A stretch of DNA of 64,000 nt, taken from Ilyomonas sp965277535. GTDB lineage: Bacteria > Bacteroidota > Bacteroidia > Chitinophagales > Chitinophagaceae. Below the pieces are notes generated by a model, which saw nothing but the letters and a program-made list of their open reading frames with translations, made no database searches and was not told the DNA's origin. The position numbers and the translations under genes are program-made. Location: positions 2,294,001-2,358,000 of the forward strand of contig OZ255825.1 in NCBI GenBank assembly GCA_965277535.1, given 5' to 3'. Below, in pieces: positions 53,141 through 60,860 of the stretch (the first letter of the stretch is position 1; each line of letters opens with the position of its first letter).

Positions 53141-53445
53141 ATAATCCGCACCTTATTACTATTGACACTTTGAATGAAATAAGGATTCGACAAGGTTTCT
53201 TCTGCCACCAACTCTACTTTTTTGTTTAATAAGTTTTCCAATGCATCTATCAAAGAAAAATAATTGTTGGCGTATGTTTCAACATCGGTATCAGCCGGAA
53301 AGCTTATTAAAAAATCAACATCACTGTTATCATTCATGTTTTCTTTTACAGCACTGCCAAAAGCATAAGCTTTTTGAACGTCATGCTGCCGCATCAGATG
53401 TTGTATCTGCGGCAAATATTGCTGTATGATGTTTATTTTCTGCAT
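53137..53445 (-). CDS. MNT-domain nucleotidyltransferase antitoxin (MntA type)
   Basis: 102 residues from MQKINIIQQY (53445). AYAFGSAVKENMNDNSDVDF has the GSx10DxD site of minimal nucleotidyltransferases (G30-S31, D42, D44). The open frame back to 53487 (MISQRIHPVLQEN) is encoded by a REP2 remnant and I do not use it. Works with the overlapping HEPN gene as a toxin-antitoxin or defence module. Confidence 0.88.
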   Translation of the reverse strand: MQKINIIQQYLPQIQHLMRQHDVQKAYAFGSAVKENMNDNSDVDFLISFPADTDVETYANNYFSLIDALENLLNKKVELVAEETLSNPYFIQSVNSNKVRII

Positions 53446-53460
53446 TTCGTTTTCTTGCAA

Positions 53461-53483
53461 CACCGGATGAATCCTTTGGCTAA
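53461..53483. repeat. Degenerate REP2 between MNT gene and helicase gene
   Basis: CACCGGATGAATCCTTTGGC, TAA: a REP2 copy with a damaged right arm; a further CACCGG lies at 53490-53495 in the last codons of the helicase gene. Confidence 0.65.
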
Positions 53484-53487
53484 TCAA

Positions 53488-55173
53488 TCACCGGCTATTC
53501 GCATCATTCATCCGTATTCTTCTGCCTTTAAAATTTTTGCCGTCTATGGCACGAATCATTTGGTTGGCACTGCCACGATCCACTTCAACCCAACTGTTCA
53601 TTTCTTTCATGTCCACACGTCCCAGCACCTCTTTGCGAAGATCGCTCATGTCTAAAATAAACTGCAAAAACGAAGATTTATAAAAGCCATCTTTTGTTCC
53701 GAGGTTCACAAACAGGCGCATGTAATCGCCGCCTTCATTGTTGAACGTTCTGCCTTTGGTATCGCGGTAATTTTTTTCATTTTTATCGCCACTTCTGCTA
53801 CGGCTTTGATCCCGTGCGCCAGCTTCCCGGCTATTGCGCCTGTCATCACGAACATTCAAATCGCCGGCATTTTCGTAATACTTTAAAAAACGCGCGAATT
53901 CCAGTGCTGCCACACGTTTCAGCACTTCTTCCTTGCTTACATCGGCGAAGCGTTCTTCCAGCATTGGCACATAACTTTCGTAATCGCCATGGCTGATGTC
54001 TGCCTGCAGCAATTTATCCATGAAATAAAAAAACTGCTTGCGGCAAACGTCTTTACCGCTTGGTATTTCTAACTTATGAAACTGCGATTGCACCATGCGT
54101 TCTATCTGCCGCAGCTTTCCAATCTCGCGCGAGTGAACAATGCTCATGCTGATGCCTACTGCACCGGCACGACCTGTACGACCGCTGCGATGCGTGTAAA
54201 TTTCTACATCATCCGGTAACTCGTAGTTAATAACATGCGTGATGTCTTTTACATCAATGCCACGTGCGGCAACGTCTGTTGCAATTAAAAGCTGTAAACT
54301 TTTATCGCGAAACTGACCCATTACTTTATCCCGCTGTCCCTGGGTAAGATCGCCGTGTAATGCGTCAATATCATACCCTTCGCGGGTGAGTTTTTCAGCT
54401 ACTTCCTGTGCATCTAATTTTGTTCTTGTAAAAATCAATCCATAAATGCCGGGATTAAAGTCTATCAGGCGTTTCAGCGTTTCATAGCGCTGATGACCTG
54501 CGGTAACAAAGTATTGATGATCTATATTTTTATTACCTGTGTTGGCTTTACCAATTACAATTTCAAACGGCTCTTTCATGTAACGCTTGCTAACCTTGCG
54601 TATTTCCGGTGGCATCGTTGCGCTGAAGAGCCACGTGCTTTCGCGTTTGGGTGTATTTTGCAGAATGAATTCTATATCATCCTGAAATCCCATGTTTAGC
54701 ATTTCGTCTGCTTCATCCAGCACCACGTATTGTATCTGCTCAAGATTGATGGCTTTGCGTTCTATCAGGTCTATCAGCCTGCCGGGTGTGGCAACTACTA
54801 TTTGCACGCCCCGTTTCAAATCTCTTATTTGTGTGCCGATGGATGCGCCGCCATACACGGCTACCACATGAATGCTGCGTATGTGTTTTTTAAACAGTTC
54901 TATTTCACTTACTATCTGTATGCAAAGCTCGCGGGTAGGACAAACGATCAATGCCTGCGGATGTTTTTTTTCTGCATCAATCAGTTGTAAAAGGGGTAAG
55001 CCGTAGGCTGCCGTTTTTCCGGTGCCGGTTTGCGCGAGGCCAATTAAATCTTTGGTGCCGCTTAACAATACAGGGATTGCTTTTTCCTGTATCTCTGTAG
55101 GATTTTCGAAACCTAAATCGCTGGTAGCCTTTACCAGCGGCTCAGACAATCCTAATTCTTCAAATGTTGTCAT
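53488..55173 (-). CDS. DEAD-box RNA helicase with DbpA-like RNA-binding domain
   Basis: 561 residues. Q motif (FEELGLSEPLVKATSDLGF), AQTGTGKTAAYGLPLLQL, PTRELCIQI, VVLDEADEMLNMGF, SATMP, and HRSGRTGRAG. A helical stretch and basic linker (NVRDDRRNSREAGARDQSRS) lead to a C-terminal RNA-recognition domain (YMRLFVNLGTKDGFYKSSFL, ELNSWVEVD-like MKEMNSWVEVD, GKNFKGRRIRM) as in CsdA/DbpA. Ribosome assembly or cold-shock RNA unwinding. TACTTTTG at 55195-55202 may be its -7 box. Confidence 0.92.
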   Translation of the reverse strand: MTTFEELGLSEPLVKATSDLGFENPTEIQEKAIPVLLSGTKDLIGLAQTGTGKTAAYGLPLLQLIDAEKKHPQALIVCPTRELCIQIVSEIELFKKHIRSIHVVAVYGGASIGTQIRDLKRGVQIVVATPGRLIDLIERKAINLEQIQYVVLDEADEMLNMGFQDDIEFILQNTPKRESTWLFSATMPPEIRKVSKRYMKEPFEIVIGKANTGNKNIDHQYFVTAGHQRYETLKRLIDFNPGIYGLIFTRTKLDAQEVAEKLTREGYDIDALHGDLTQGQRDKVMGQFRDKSLQLLIATDVAARGIDVKDITHVINYELPDDVEIYTHRSGRTGRAGAVGISMSIVHSREIGKLRQIERMVQSQFHKLEIPSGKDVCRKQFFYFMDKLLQADISHGDYESYVPMLEERFADVSKEEVLKRVAALEFARFLKYYENAGDLNVRDDRRNSREAGARDQSRSRSGDKNEKNYRDTKGRTFNNEGGDYMRLFVNLGTKDGFYKSSFLQFILDMSDLRKEVLGRVDMKEMNSWVEVDRGSANQMIRAIDGKNFKGRRIRMNDANSR

Positions 55174-55279
55174 TAATGTGTTTTAAAATTCCTGCAAAAG
55201 TAAACAATGGAACACGGATAAACATAGACTGCATGCACGGATTGGAAGGATTTTATATTTGATGATTTTTATTGATAAT

Positions 55280-56032
55280 TTACTTATTCTTTAAAAAGCT
55301 TTGCCAGTTTGTTTTCCAATATTTTTCAAAATCAAATTCATCTTTATAGATTGTACTTAGCGATTTGATTAGATCATTTTCTTTTACGGAGGTTATCGTC
55401 TTAATTAACTTATCATCTATTCTGTCTTTATTATTCGCCTGATAAATCGAAACTTGTTTGAGAAAGCCCAGTGAATCAGAAATCGATCTTTCGATGTACA
55501 TATAAGCTACTTCTTTTTTTTTGTAATTGATTAATTGAAACAAAGAAGAAAATGAATCATAACCTGTATTTAGAAATCCTTGACGATAGTCACAGTATAA
55601 TTTGTTTATTTTATTAATTGGTTTTATGGAAATGCGATTATTAACGGATGAATCTATATTTAAAAAGAAGTCTCCACTATTCACAAATGTGTTTTGAATA
55701 GGATTGTATAAAAAGACATATGCCTCATCCCATTTTTCTGGAACAACAATATCAAGATAAGCGTCATCGTTTACATCACTCAAACAGAGTAACCCATAAA
55801 CATCGTCTTCAGTTGCTATTGTATCAATCAAATTCCATTTAGAATTAAAACTTTCAAGAAGATAAATATGATAACTGCTTGAGGCTTTCGTCGCTTTGAC
55901 AAGATGTTCAGTTATTCTAAACTTGTTTTGATTTACAGCAAAATTGTACGGATACTTTTCGATTTCGTGCATCTGCGAAAAAACTTGAGACGTAAACAAA
56001 AGCGAAAAAAATAAAAGCCCTTTTATTTTCAT
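55280..56032 (-). CDS. Exported hypothetical protein, XAC2610-like
   Basis: 250 residues from MKIKGLLFFSLLFTSQVFSQ, a signal peptide. LLCLSDVNDDAYLDIVVPEK then WDEAYVFLYNPIQNTFVNSG resembles the XAC2610 family (a degenerate Ca-binding DxNxD loop followed by FxYNP). More AT-rich and lysine-rich than its neighbours, and placed between the helicase and tyrA, so probably a later addition. Function unknown. Confidence 0.65.
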   Translation of the reverse strand: MKIKGLLFFSLLFTSQVFSQMHEIEKYPYNFAVNQNKFRITEHLVKATKASSSYHIYLLESFNSKWNLIDTIATEDDVYGLLCLSDVNDDAYLDIVVPEKWDEAYVFLYNPIQNTFVNSGDFFLNIDSSVNNRISIKPINKINKLYCDYRQGFLNTGYDSFSSLFQLINYKKKEVAYMYIERSISDSLGFLKQVSIYQANNKDRIDDKLIKTITSVKENDLIKSLSTIYKDEFDFEKYWKTNWQSFLKNK

Positions 56033-56052
56033 CTTTTTAAAGCACATAAAAA

Positions 56053-56955
56053 CTATTTAATTATCTTTCTAATTTTATTCGCGTTCTCTATCAACTGTTG
56101 TAAATATTCGGTGTTTTCTTTTTCCAAACAAGCTTTGAATTTTCGCAATTGCGAAATGTGTTCATTCAAAACATCCAATACATTTTCCCTGTTCTGCATG
56201 AAGATGGGAACCCACATCTGCGGGTTGCTTTTTGCCAGCCTTACTGTACTTTCAAAACCGGCAGAAGCGAGACGGAAAATGGCATCTTCTTCTTTTTCTT
56301 TTTCCAATACGGTATTTGCCAAAGCAAACGAAGTGATGTGCGAAATATGACTCACATACGCCACCTGCATATCGTGGTCGAAAGCGCTTAAATACACGAG
56401 ATACATGCCCAATGCTTTGTACAAATCTTCAGCAATTTGCAGCGCATCTTCATCACTTTCTTCCCTATTGCAAATGACAGTGGCTTTATCTTTAAAAGCC
56501 CCGTGCACAGCGGCTTCGGGGCCACTGTATTCCGTTCCCCACATCGGGTGCGTAGCCACAAACCTGCCGCGATTGGGATGATCTTTTACCGCATTAATTA
56601 AGTTTTGTTTGGTTGAGCCGGTATCAATAATCACCTGCTTTTGAATATTGTCCAGCAATTGCGGCAGCATCAATTCGCAGGCGCTTACAGGTATAGCCAA
56701 AATGATAACGTCGGCTTTTACCACAGCCGGGTACAGCGGTAATATTTCATCAACCAAATGCAGTTCCAATGCTTTTTGCTGATTGTCTTTGTTGGCATCT
56801 ACGCCAATGATATGCGAGGCAAAGCCATTTTCTTTTAAAGCAATTGCCATGGAGCCACCAATCAACCCGACACCAATAATAGTGATGGTGATGCCCTCTC
56901 TTGTAGAAGGAGCTTTGATGCTTGCTTCTGTCATTGCCGCTTTGTTTTCGTTCAT
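56053..56955 (-). CDS. tyrA: Prephenate dehydrogenase
   Basis: Oxidative decarboxylation of prephenate to 4-hydroxyphenylpyruvate for tyrosine. 300 residues. NAD fold ITIIGVGLIGGSMAIALKEN, the HPMWGTEYSGPEAAVHGAFK segment with catalytic His, and SHISHITSFALAN. No ACT domain. An internal start at MTEASIKAP is possible. 21 bases after the aminotransferase gene, same strand, so part of the aromatic operon. Confidence 0.93.
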   Translation of the reverse strand: MNENKAAMTEASIKAPSTREGITITIIGVGLIGGSMAIALKENGFASHIIGVDANKDNQQKALELHLVDEILPLYPAVVKADVIILAIPVSACELMLPQLLDNIQKQVIIDTGSTKQNLINAVKDHPNRGRFVATHPMWGTEYSGPEAAVHGAFKDKATVICNREESDEDALQIAEDLYKALGMYLVYLSAFDHDMQVAYVSHISHITSFALANTVLEKEKEEDAIFRLASAGFESTVRLAKSNPQMWVPIFMQNRENVLDVLNEHISQLRKFKACLEKENTEYLQQLIENANKIRKIIK

Positions 56956-56976
56956 TTTTTTGTTCTGCTCAATGCT

Positions 56977-58128
56977 TCATTGCTTCCCGATTCTCCGGAT
57001 GGCTTCTTCAAATTTTTCAACTGAACCGCACAAACTAATGCGCACATAATCATTTCCCCTGCTGCCGAAAATGCCTCCCGGCGTGATGAACACATGGGCG
57101 TTGTACAATACCTCGTCGCTTAGTGCATAACCATCTTTGTATGGCGCCGGAATCTTTGCCCAGATAAACAAACCTGCCTGGCTTTTTGAATACGTGCATT
57201 GCAAGGCATCCAACAACTGATACACTTTTTCTCTTCGTTGTTTGTATGTCTCATTAATGCTGTCATACCAATCGTTACCGAGGCTCAAAGCCTTTGCTGC
57301 CGCGAGTTGCAGCGGTAAGAACATACCGCTGTCCATATTGCTTTTAAAACGCAGCACTTCATCAATTCTTTCTTTTGCGCCGCACAAAACACCAACGCGC
57401 CATCCTGCCATGTTGCCGCTTTTGCTTAATGAATTTAATTCAACCGCAACGTCTTTTGCACCATCAACACTTAACAAACTCATTGGCTGTTCATTTAAAA
57501 TAAAACTGTAAGGATTATCGTGGCAGATCAAAATATTATGCTTTTTTCCAAAAGCAACAATTTGTTCAAACAATTCTTTAGTTGGCAGTTGTCCGGTTGG
57601 CATGTGCGGATAGTTAATCCACATCAATTTTACGCGCGATAAATCTCTTTTTTCCAACTCATTCCAATCAGGAAAATAATGGGCTTCTTCTCCTAAATCA
57701 TAATCCACGCAAACACCGCCGGCAAGCATAACAGCACTCCGGTAAGTGGGATAACCGGGATTGGGAACCAGCACTTCATCACCTTCGTTCAAGTACGTCA
57801 TACAGATGTGCATGATGCCTTCCTTACTGCCAATGAGCGGTAAAATTTCGGTATCTACATTTAAATCAACGCCATAAAATTTTTGATACCAATCGGCAAA
57901 AGCTTTGCGAAGAATAGGCGAGCCTTTATAGTTTTGATAGCCATGAACATTCGGCTTTGCGTTTTCTTCCTGCAGCACTTTTATTACATCGGGATGCGGC
58001 GGCAAATCGGGGCTGCCGATGCCGAGGTTGATGATGTTTTTGCCCTCTTTGTTCAGCATTTCTATCTCCCGCAATTTTTGCGAGAAATAATATTCGCCGA
58101 TGCCTTCTAATCGCTTTGCTGTTTGCAT
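56977..58128 (-). CDS. Class I/II aminotransferase of the aromatic cluster
   Basis: 383 residues from MQTAKRLEGIGEYYFSQKLR (58128); the longer frame (MRLRGSTNKLN) comes from repeat-like sequence. INLGIGSPDLPPHPDVIKVL, VLVPNPGYPTYRSAVMLAGG and the PLP site ELNSLSKSGNMAGWRVG are present. By position between pheA and tyrA it most likely transaminates phenylpyruvate and hydroxyphenylpyruvate; its sequence is also similar to LL-diaminopimelate aminotransferases, so the substrate is inferred. Confidence 0.9.
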   Translation of the reverse strand: MQTAKRLEGIGEYYFSQKLREIEMLNKEGKNIINLGIGSPDLPPHPDVIKVLQEENAKPNVHGYQNYKGSPILRKAFADWYQKFYGVDLNVDTEILPLIGSKEGIMHICMTYLNEGDEVLVPNPGYPTYRSAVMLAGGVCVDYDLGEEAHYFPDWNELEKRDLSRVKLMWINYPHMPTGQLPTKELFEQIVAFGKKHNILICHDNPYSFILNEQPMSLLSVDGAKDVAVELNSLSKSGNMAGWRVGVLCGAKERIDEVLRFKSNMDSGMFLPLQLAAAKALSLGNDWYDSINETYKQRREKVYQLLDALQCTYSKSQAGLFIWAKIPAPYKDGYALSDEVLYNAHVFITPGGIFGSRGNDYVRISLCGSVEKFEEAIRRIGKQ

Positions 58129-58190
58129 GTTAAGTTTGTTTGTTGAACCGCGGAGACGCAAAGTTTTGTGTTATGTATTTTTCCTGATTT

Positions 58191-58288
58191 TTGTTCCTTG
58201 ATTCTTGTTTCGTAAATCTTGTTCCTTGCTTCTTGTTCCTTGCTTCTTGTTTCTTGCTTCTTGCTTCTTGTTCCTTGATTCTTGCTTC
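58191..58288. repeat. 14-base tandem repeat between pheA and the aminotransferase gene
   Basis: Seven units of the type TTGTTCCTTGCTTC; two are identical (58219-58246) and the others differ at a few positions. The gap of 166 bases lies inside the presumed operon and contains no gene. Confidence 0.85.
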
Positions 58289-58294
58289 TTCTTC

Positions 58295-59143
58295 CTAATC
58301 AATTAAATCGTTTACAATCATGGTTCCGCTTTTATAAACGCCATATACTTTTACTTCTTCGGTCAGGCTTTTCAGCCTTTCAATTACAGTATAAAACTGA
58401 TCTGTTGTTTCAAATTCCATATCTGCATGAAAACTGTATTTAAAATCGGAGCCGGGTATGGGAAAACTTTGCAATTTGCTTAAATTAATACCGCCTTCGG
58501 CAATGGTGGTGAGCACTTTGGCAAGGCTGCCTTTGGAATGATTGGTGTGAAACGTAACCGATGCTTTGTTGGCCGCCTCAACGGGCAGTGCTGTTTCTTC
58601 TCTTTGCAAAATTAAAAACCGTGTATAATTGTTTTTGAGTGTATGAATATTGGGCGCAATAATGTGTAAGTTATAAAGCTCTGCCGCCAGGCTGCTGGCA
58701 ATGGCTGCAATGTGTTTGCTTTTGTGTTGATGAACGTGCTTTGCGCTTAACGCCGTGTCTTCGGTTTCAACGAGCTTCCAGTTGTATTTGTCAAGATAAG
58801 AAAGGCATTGTTGCAATGCCATGTAATGCGAATGCACTTCGCGGATGTCTTCTAACCCAACGCCCTCATTGACCATCAGGTTTTGACCAATTTGCAAATA
58901 CACTTCGCCAATTACTTTTAGGTTGCTTTTTTGTAATAGGGTGTAGTTAGGAAGAATGCTGCCGGCAATCGAATTTTCGATTGCCATTACGCCACCATCG
59001 GATTGGTTTTGGTTTTGCGCAATTTTTATCACTTCTCTGAAAGTAGCGCAGGGTACGACTTCTACGCTGTTGCCAAAAAATTTTCTTGCCGCTTCCTGGT
59101 GAAACGAGCCTTCATAACCCTGAATTGAAACTTTGCTCTTCAT
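58295..59143 (-). CDS. pheA: Prephenate dehydratase
   Basis: Makes phenylpyruvate from prephenate. 282 residues: catalytic PDT domain (VSIQGYEGSFHQEAARKFFG, MAIENSIAGSILPNYTLL, NYTRFLIL with the essential TRF) and a C-terminal ACT domain (ASVTFHTNHSKGSLAKVLTT, LSKLQSFPIPGSDFKYSFHA), so Phe feedback is likely. No mutase domain, which is instead on the DAHP synthase. First gene of the aromatic cluster. Its start codon stands 5 bases after the T tract of a leader terminator: strong sign of attenuation (see 59149-59329). Confidence 0.95.
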   Translation of the reverse strand: MKSKVSIQGYEGSFHQEAARKFFGNSVEVVPCATFREVIKIAQNQNQSDGGVMAIENSIAGSILPNYTLLQKSNLKVIGEVYLQIGQNLMVNEGVGLEDIREVHSHYMALQQCLSYLDKYNWKLVETEDTALSAKHVHQHKSKHIAAIASSLAAELYNLHIIAPNIHTLKNNYTRFLILQREETALPVEAANKASVTFHTNHSKGSLAKVLTTIAEGGINLSKLQSFPIPGSDFKYSFHADMEFETTDQFYTVIERLKSLTEEVKVYGVYKSGTMIVNDLID

Positions 59144-59148
59144 ATTGT

Positions 59149-59184
59149 AAAAAAAAGTCCCGACTCTGTGTGAGCCGGGACTTT
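59149..59184 (-). terminator. Attenuator terminator of the pheA leader
   Basis: On the minus strand: stem AAAGTCCCGGCTC (59184-59172), loop ACACA, complement GAGTCGGGACTTT (one G.U pair), and eight T in a row (59156-59149). Placed before, not after, the gene: pheA begins 5 bases later. Its 5' arm can pair alternatively with AGCCGGGA at 59230-59223. Confidence 0.9.
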
Positions 59185-59222
59185 ATATTGATTCGTTTTT
59201 TGATTACTTCATTGCAATACAA

Positions 59223-59230
59223 TCCCGGCT
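59223..59230 (-). promoter_or_regulatory. Antiterminator half-site
   Basis: AGCCGGGA, directly after the leader-peptide stop codon, is exactly complementary to TCCCGGCT (59180-59173) in the 5' arm of the terminator. A ribosome at the leader stop would cover it (terminator forms); a ribosome stalled on the Phe/Tyr codons would leave it free (terminator blocked). Confidence 0.75.
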
Positions 59231-59290
59231 TTATTTAGTAAAGTAAAAAAAGAAAAAATAAAAAGGATTGTATAAGCGTGTTGTGTTCAT
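59231..59290 (-). CDS. pheL: Phe/Tyr-rich leader peptide of pheA
   Basis: 19 codons, ATG 59290-59288, TAA 59233-59231: MNTTRLYNPFYFFFFYFTK. Six Phe and three Tyr, nine of them within codons 7-17. Laid out like pheL of enteric bacteria (a run of Phe codons, then a terminator, then pheA), but with Tyr codons too. Preceded by a -33/-7 promoter. Caution: the region is T-rich, which favours Phe codons by composition. The combination with the terminator and antiterminator is the main support. Confidence 0.75.
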   Translation of the reverse strand: MNTTRLYNPFYFFFFYFTK

Positions 59291-59298
59291 TGACAGCG

Positions 59299-59329
59299 CG
59301 AAAGTAGAAGTTATTTGTTTTGCAACAAA
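59299..59329 (-). promoter_or_regulatory. Promoter of the pheA leader
   Basis: Minus strand TTTG (59329-59326), 19-base spacer, TACTTTCG (59306-59299), matching the Bacteroidota -33 TTTG / -7 TAnnTTTG pattern at 11 of the 10+2 defined positions except one T to C. Transcription would begin just before the leader ATG at 59290. The rest of the gap to 59517 shows nothing else. Confidence 0.7.
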
Positions 59330-59517
59330 TTTTTTTTGAGTAAGGAAGGGAACAAAAACAGCATTCAACAAATTGATTTATAATAACAAACGTTTGTTTG
59401 TATTGCCTTAGGTCAACAAAAATACAGTGGCGCCAACAAATGGATATTGCTTTCATCTGTTTCTCCTGGAACGGAAAAGAGTGCAAAACCAAACGTATTG
59501 TTTTTACTGCAGAACCA

Positions 59518-60849
59518 TCACGAGCCCCGCATTGGTTTCACGCCGGCTTTCATTAACATTTGTGCGATAAACTCTCCTAATTTCTGTCCTTCTTCCTGCC
59601 CCCATTTTACTGAATCTCTGAAATGAATGCCACCATAAATGCGCGATACTGCCGCTTCGTTGGCGGCTTGTTTGAACGAAGTAAATTTCCGGGCAGGCAA
59701 CTCAAAAATTTCTTCCGAATCGTCGGTAAAAGAAAACGGCTCGCCCAGCAAATACGTGAGCACTTCGGCAGCCGCCGTTGAAATCACACTATGCCCGCTG
59801 GTGTATTCAGGAAATGGCGGCGTTTGTAAAAGTGGCGTCCATTTCGGATCAATATACCGAACGATATAGGTTTCAGGACGAATGCGGTTGGAACGATATT
59901 TTTCATCCCAGCAACTGATAAACGCGTCCATCAGAGTAGCGGCAAGATAAGTTTCTACGGCAACGGCATCGTCAAAAGAAAGCTTTGCTTTTTGGGCAGC
60001 AATACAGCCAATGTTCATCCAATGCCCGCCCGGACTTATTTTCTTAAAACCAATCATCATGTGCCCTGATGTTTCGATGGCAAAGGGATTGCAATCCCAA
60101 AACGCAGCCACCGCAAGCTCTTCTTTGCCAGGATGAATGCCGTAGTGATATACTTCTTTAGCCAACGCATAAAAGGCACTGCTGCTGTCTTTGCTGAACG
60201 CAACCGGAACTTTCGGAACAAACTGGTTGCAGGAATCTATCAGCATGGGGCGAACCGTTTTCCAGTTGGGTTCTACCGGTTCAAAATAGCCTGGCGGTGT
60301 AGGATACCAAAAGCCATCGCCTTTTAATGGTGTGTACCTGCGTTTTGCGCTCAACTGGTTGTAATGGTCGGTTTTTGAAAAGAGGATGATTTGTGCAGTC
60401 GCTTCTTTGGCAACGGCAATGGATTCGTCAATGGTGGCTTGCGATACGTTGGCTTCCTTTAAGTTCTTAATAAACGTCTGTTCATCTTCCTCAATCATAA
60501 AACCTGAAGGCAGCATCATCCTTCCAATTTCCAAAATAGAATACAGAGCTGCAATGCGATAATCGTAATGAACCGTTGGATGGATGACAATGGATTTATA
60601 TTGTTTGATAAAGGTTTCAGCCCCTGGCAGCGTATGATTGTGCTGAGAAACAATGGCGTATGCAGTTAGCATTGCATACGCATAATAACGGCTGGCTGCG
60701 GGGGGATTCACCACATCGTGCATCATCACTTTTGTTTGAGCAAACAAAGCCGGTTGTAAAAGCGAAACATAAGGCTGCGCTTCTTTTTGCGCTGATATAT
60801 AATGGATAGAAAATACGGTAAAAACAAACAGGATGACCACACGCTTCAT
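59518..60849 (-). CDS. Exported vanadium-dependent haloperoxidase / PAP2 family protein
   Basis: 443 residues with signal peptide (MKRVVILFVFTVFSIHYISA). The PAP2-type phosphate/vanadate site: PPFPEYTSGHSVISTAAAEV and AAVSRIYGGIHFRDSVKWG, with the two His and the Arg, and the upstream YRSNRIRPETYI segment with K/R. Either an acid phosphatase or a haloperoxidase; length and layout fit the haloperoxidase side. Eleven bases after the VCBS gene, so same operon. Confidence 0.85.
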   Translation of the reverse strand: MKRVVILFVFTVFSIHYISAQKEAQPYVSLLQPALFAQTKVMMHDVVNPPAASRYYAYAMLTAYAIVSQHNHTLPGAETFIKQYKSIVIHPTVHYDYRIAALYSILEIGRMMLPSGFMIEEDEQTFIKNLKEANVSQATIDESIAVAKEATAQIILFSKTDHYNQLSAKRRYTPLKGDGFWYPTPPGYFEPVEPNWKTVRPMLIDSCNQFVPKVPVAFSKDSSSAFYALAKEVYHYGIHPGKEELAVAAFWDCNPFAIETSGHMMIGFKKISPGGHWMNIGCIAAQKAKLSFDDAVAVETYLAATLMDAFISCWDEKYRSNRIRPETYIVRYIDPKWTPLLQTPPFPEYTSGHSVISTAAAEVLTYLLGEPFSFTDDSEEIFELPARKFTSFKQAANEAAVSRIYGGIHFRDSVKWGQEEGQKLGEFIAQMLMKAGVKPMRGS

Positions 60850-60860
60850 GCTTCTACATT

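Noticed and set aside
58295..59143. Possible P-protein (mutase-dehydratase fusion)
   Set aside because: No mutase domain present; the mutase is fused to DAHP synthase at 51436-52524.
59235..59492. 85-codon minus-strand ORF (MVLHSFPFQEKQ...) overlapping the pheA leader
   Set aside because: Begins upstream of the likely promoter, has no family features, and is T-rich by composition; the 19-codon ORF in another frame fits the attenuator geometry.
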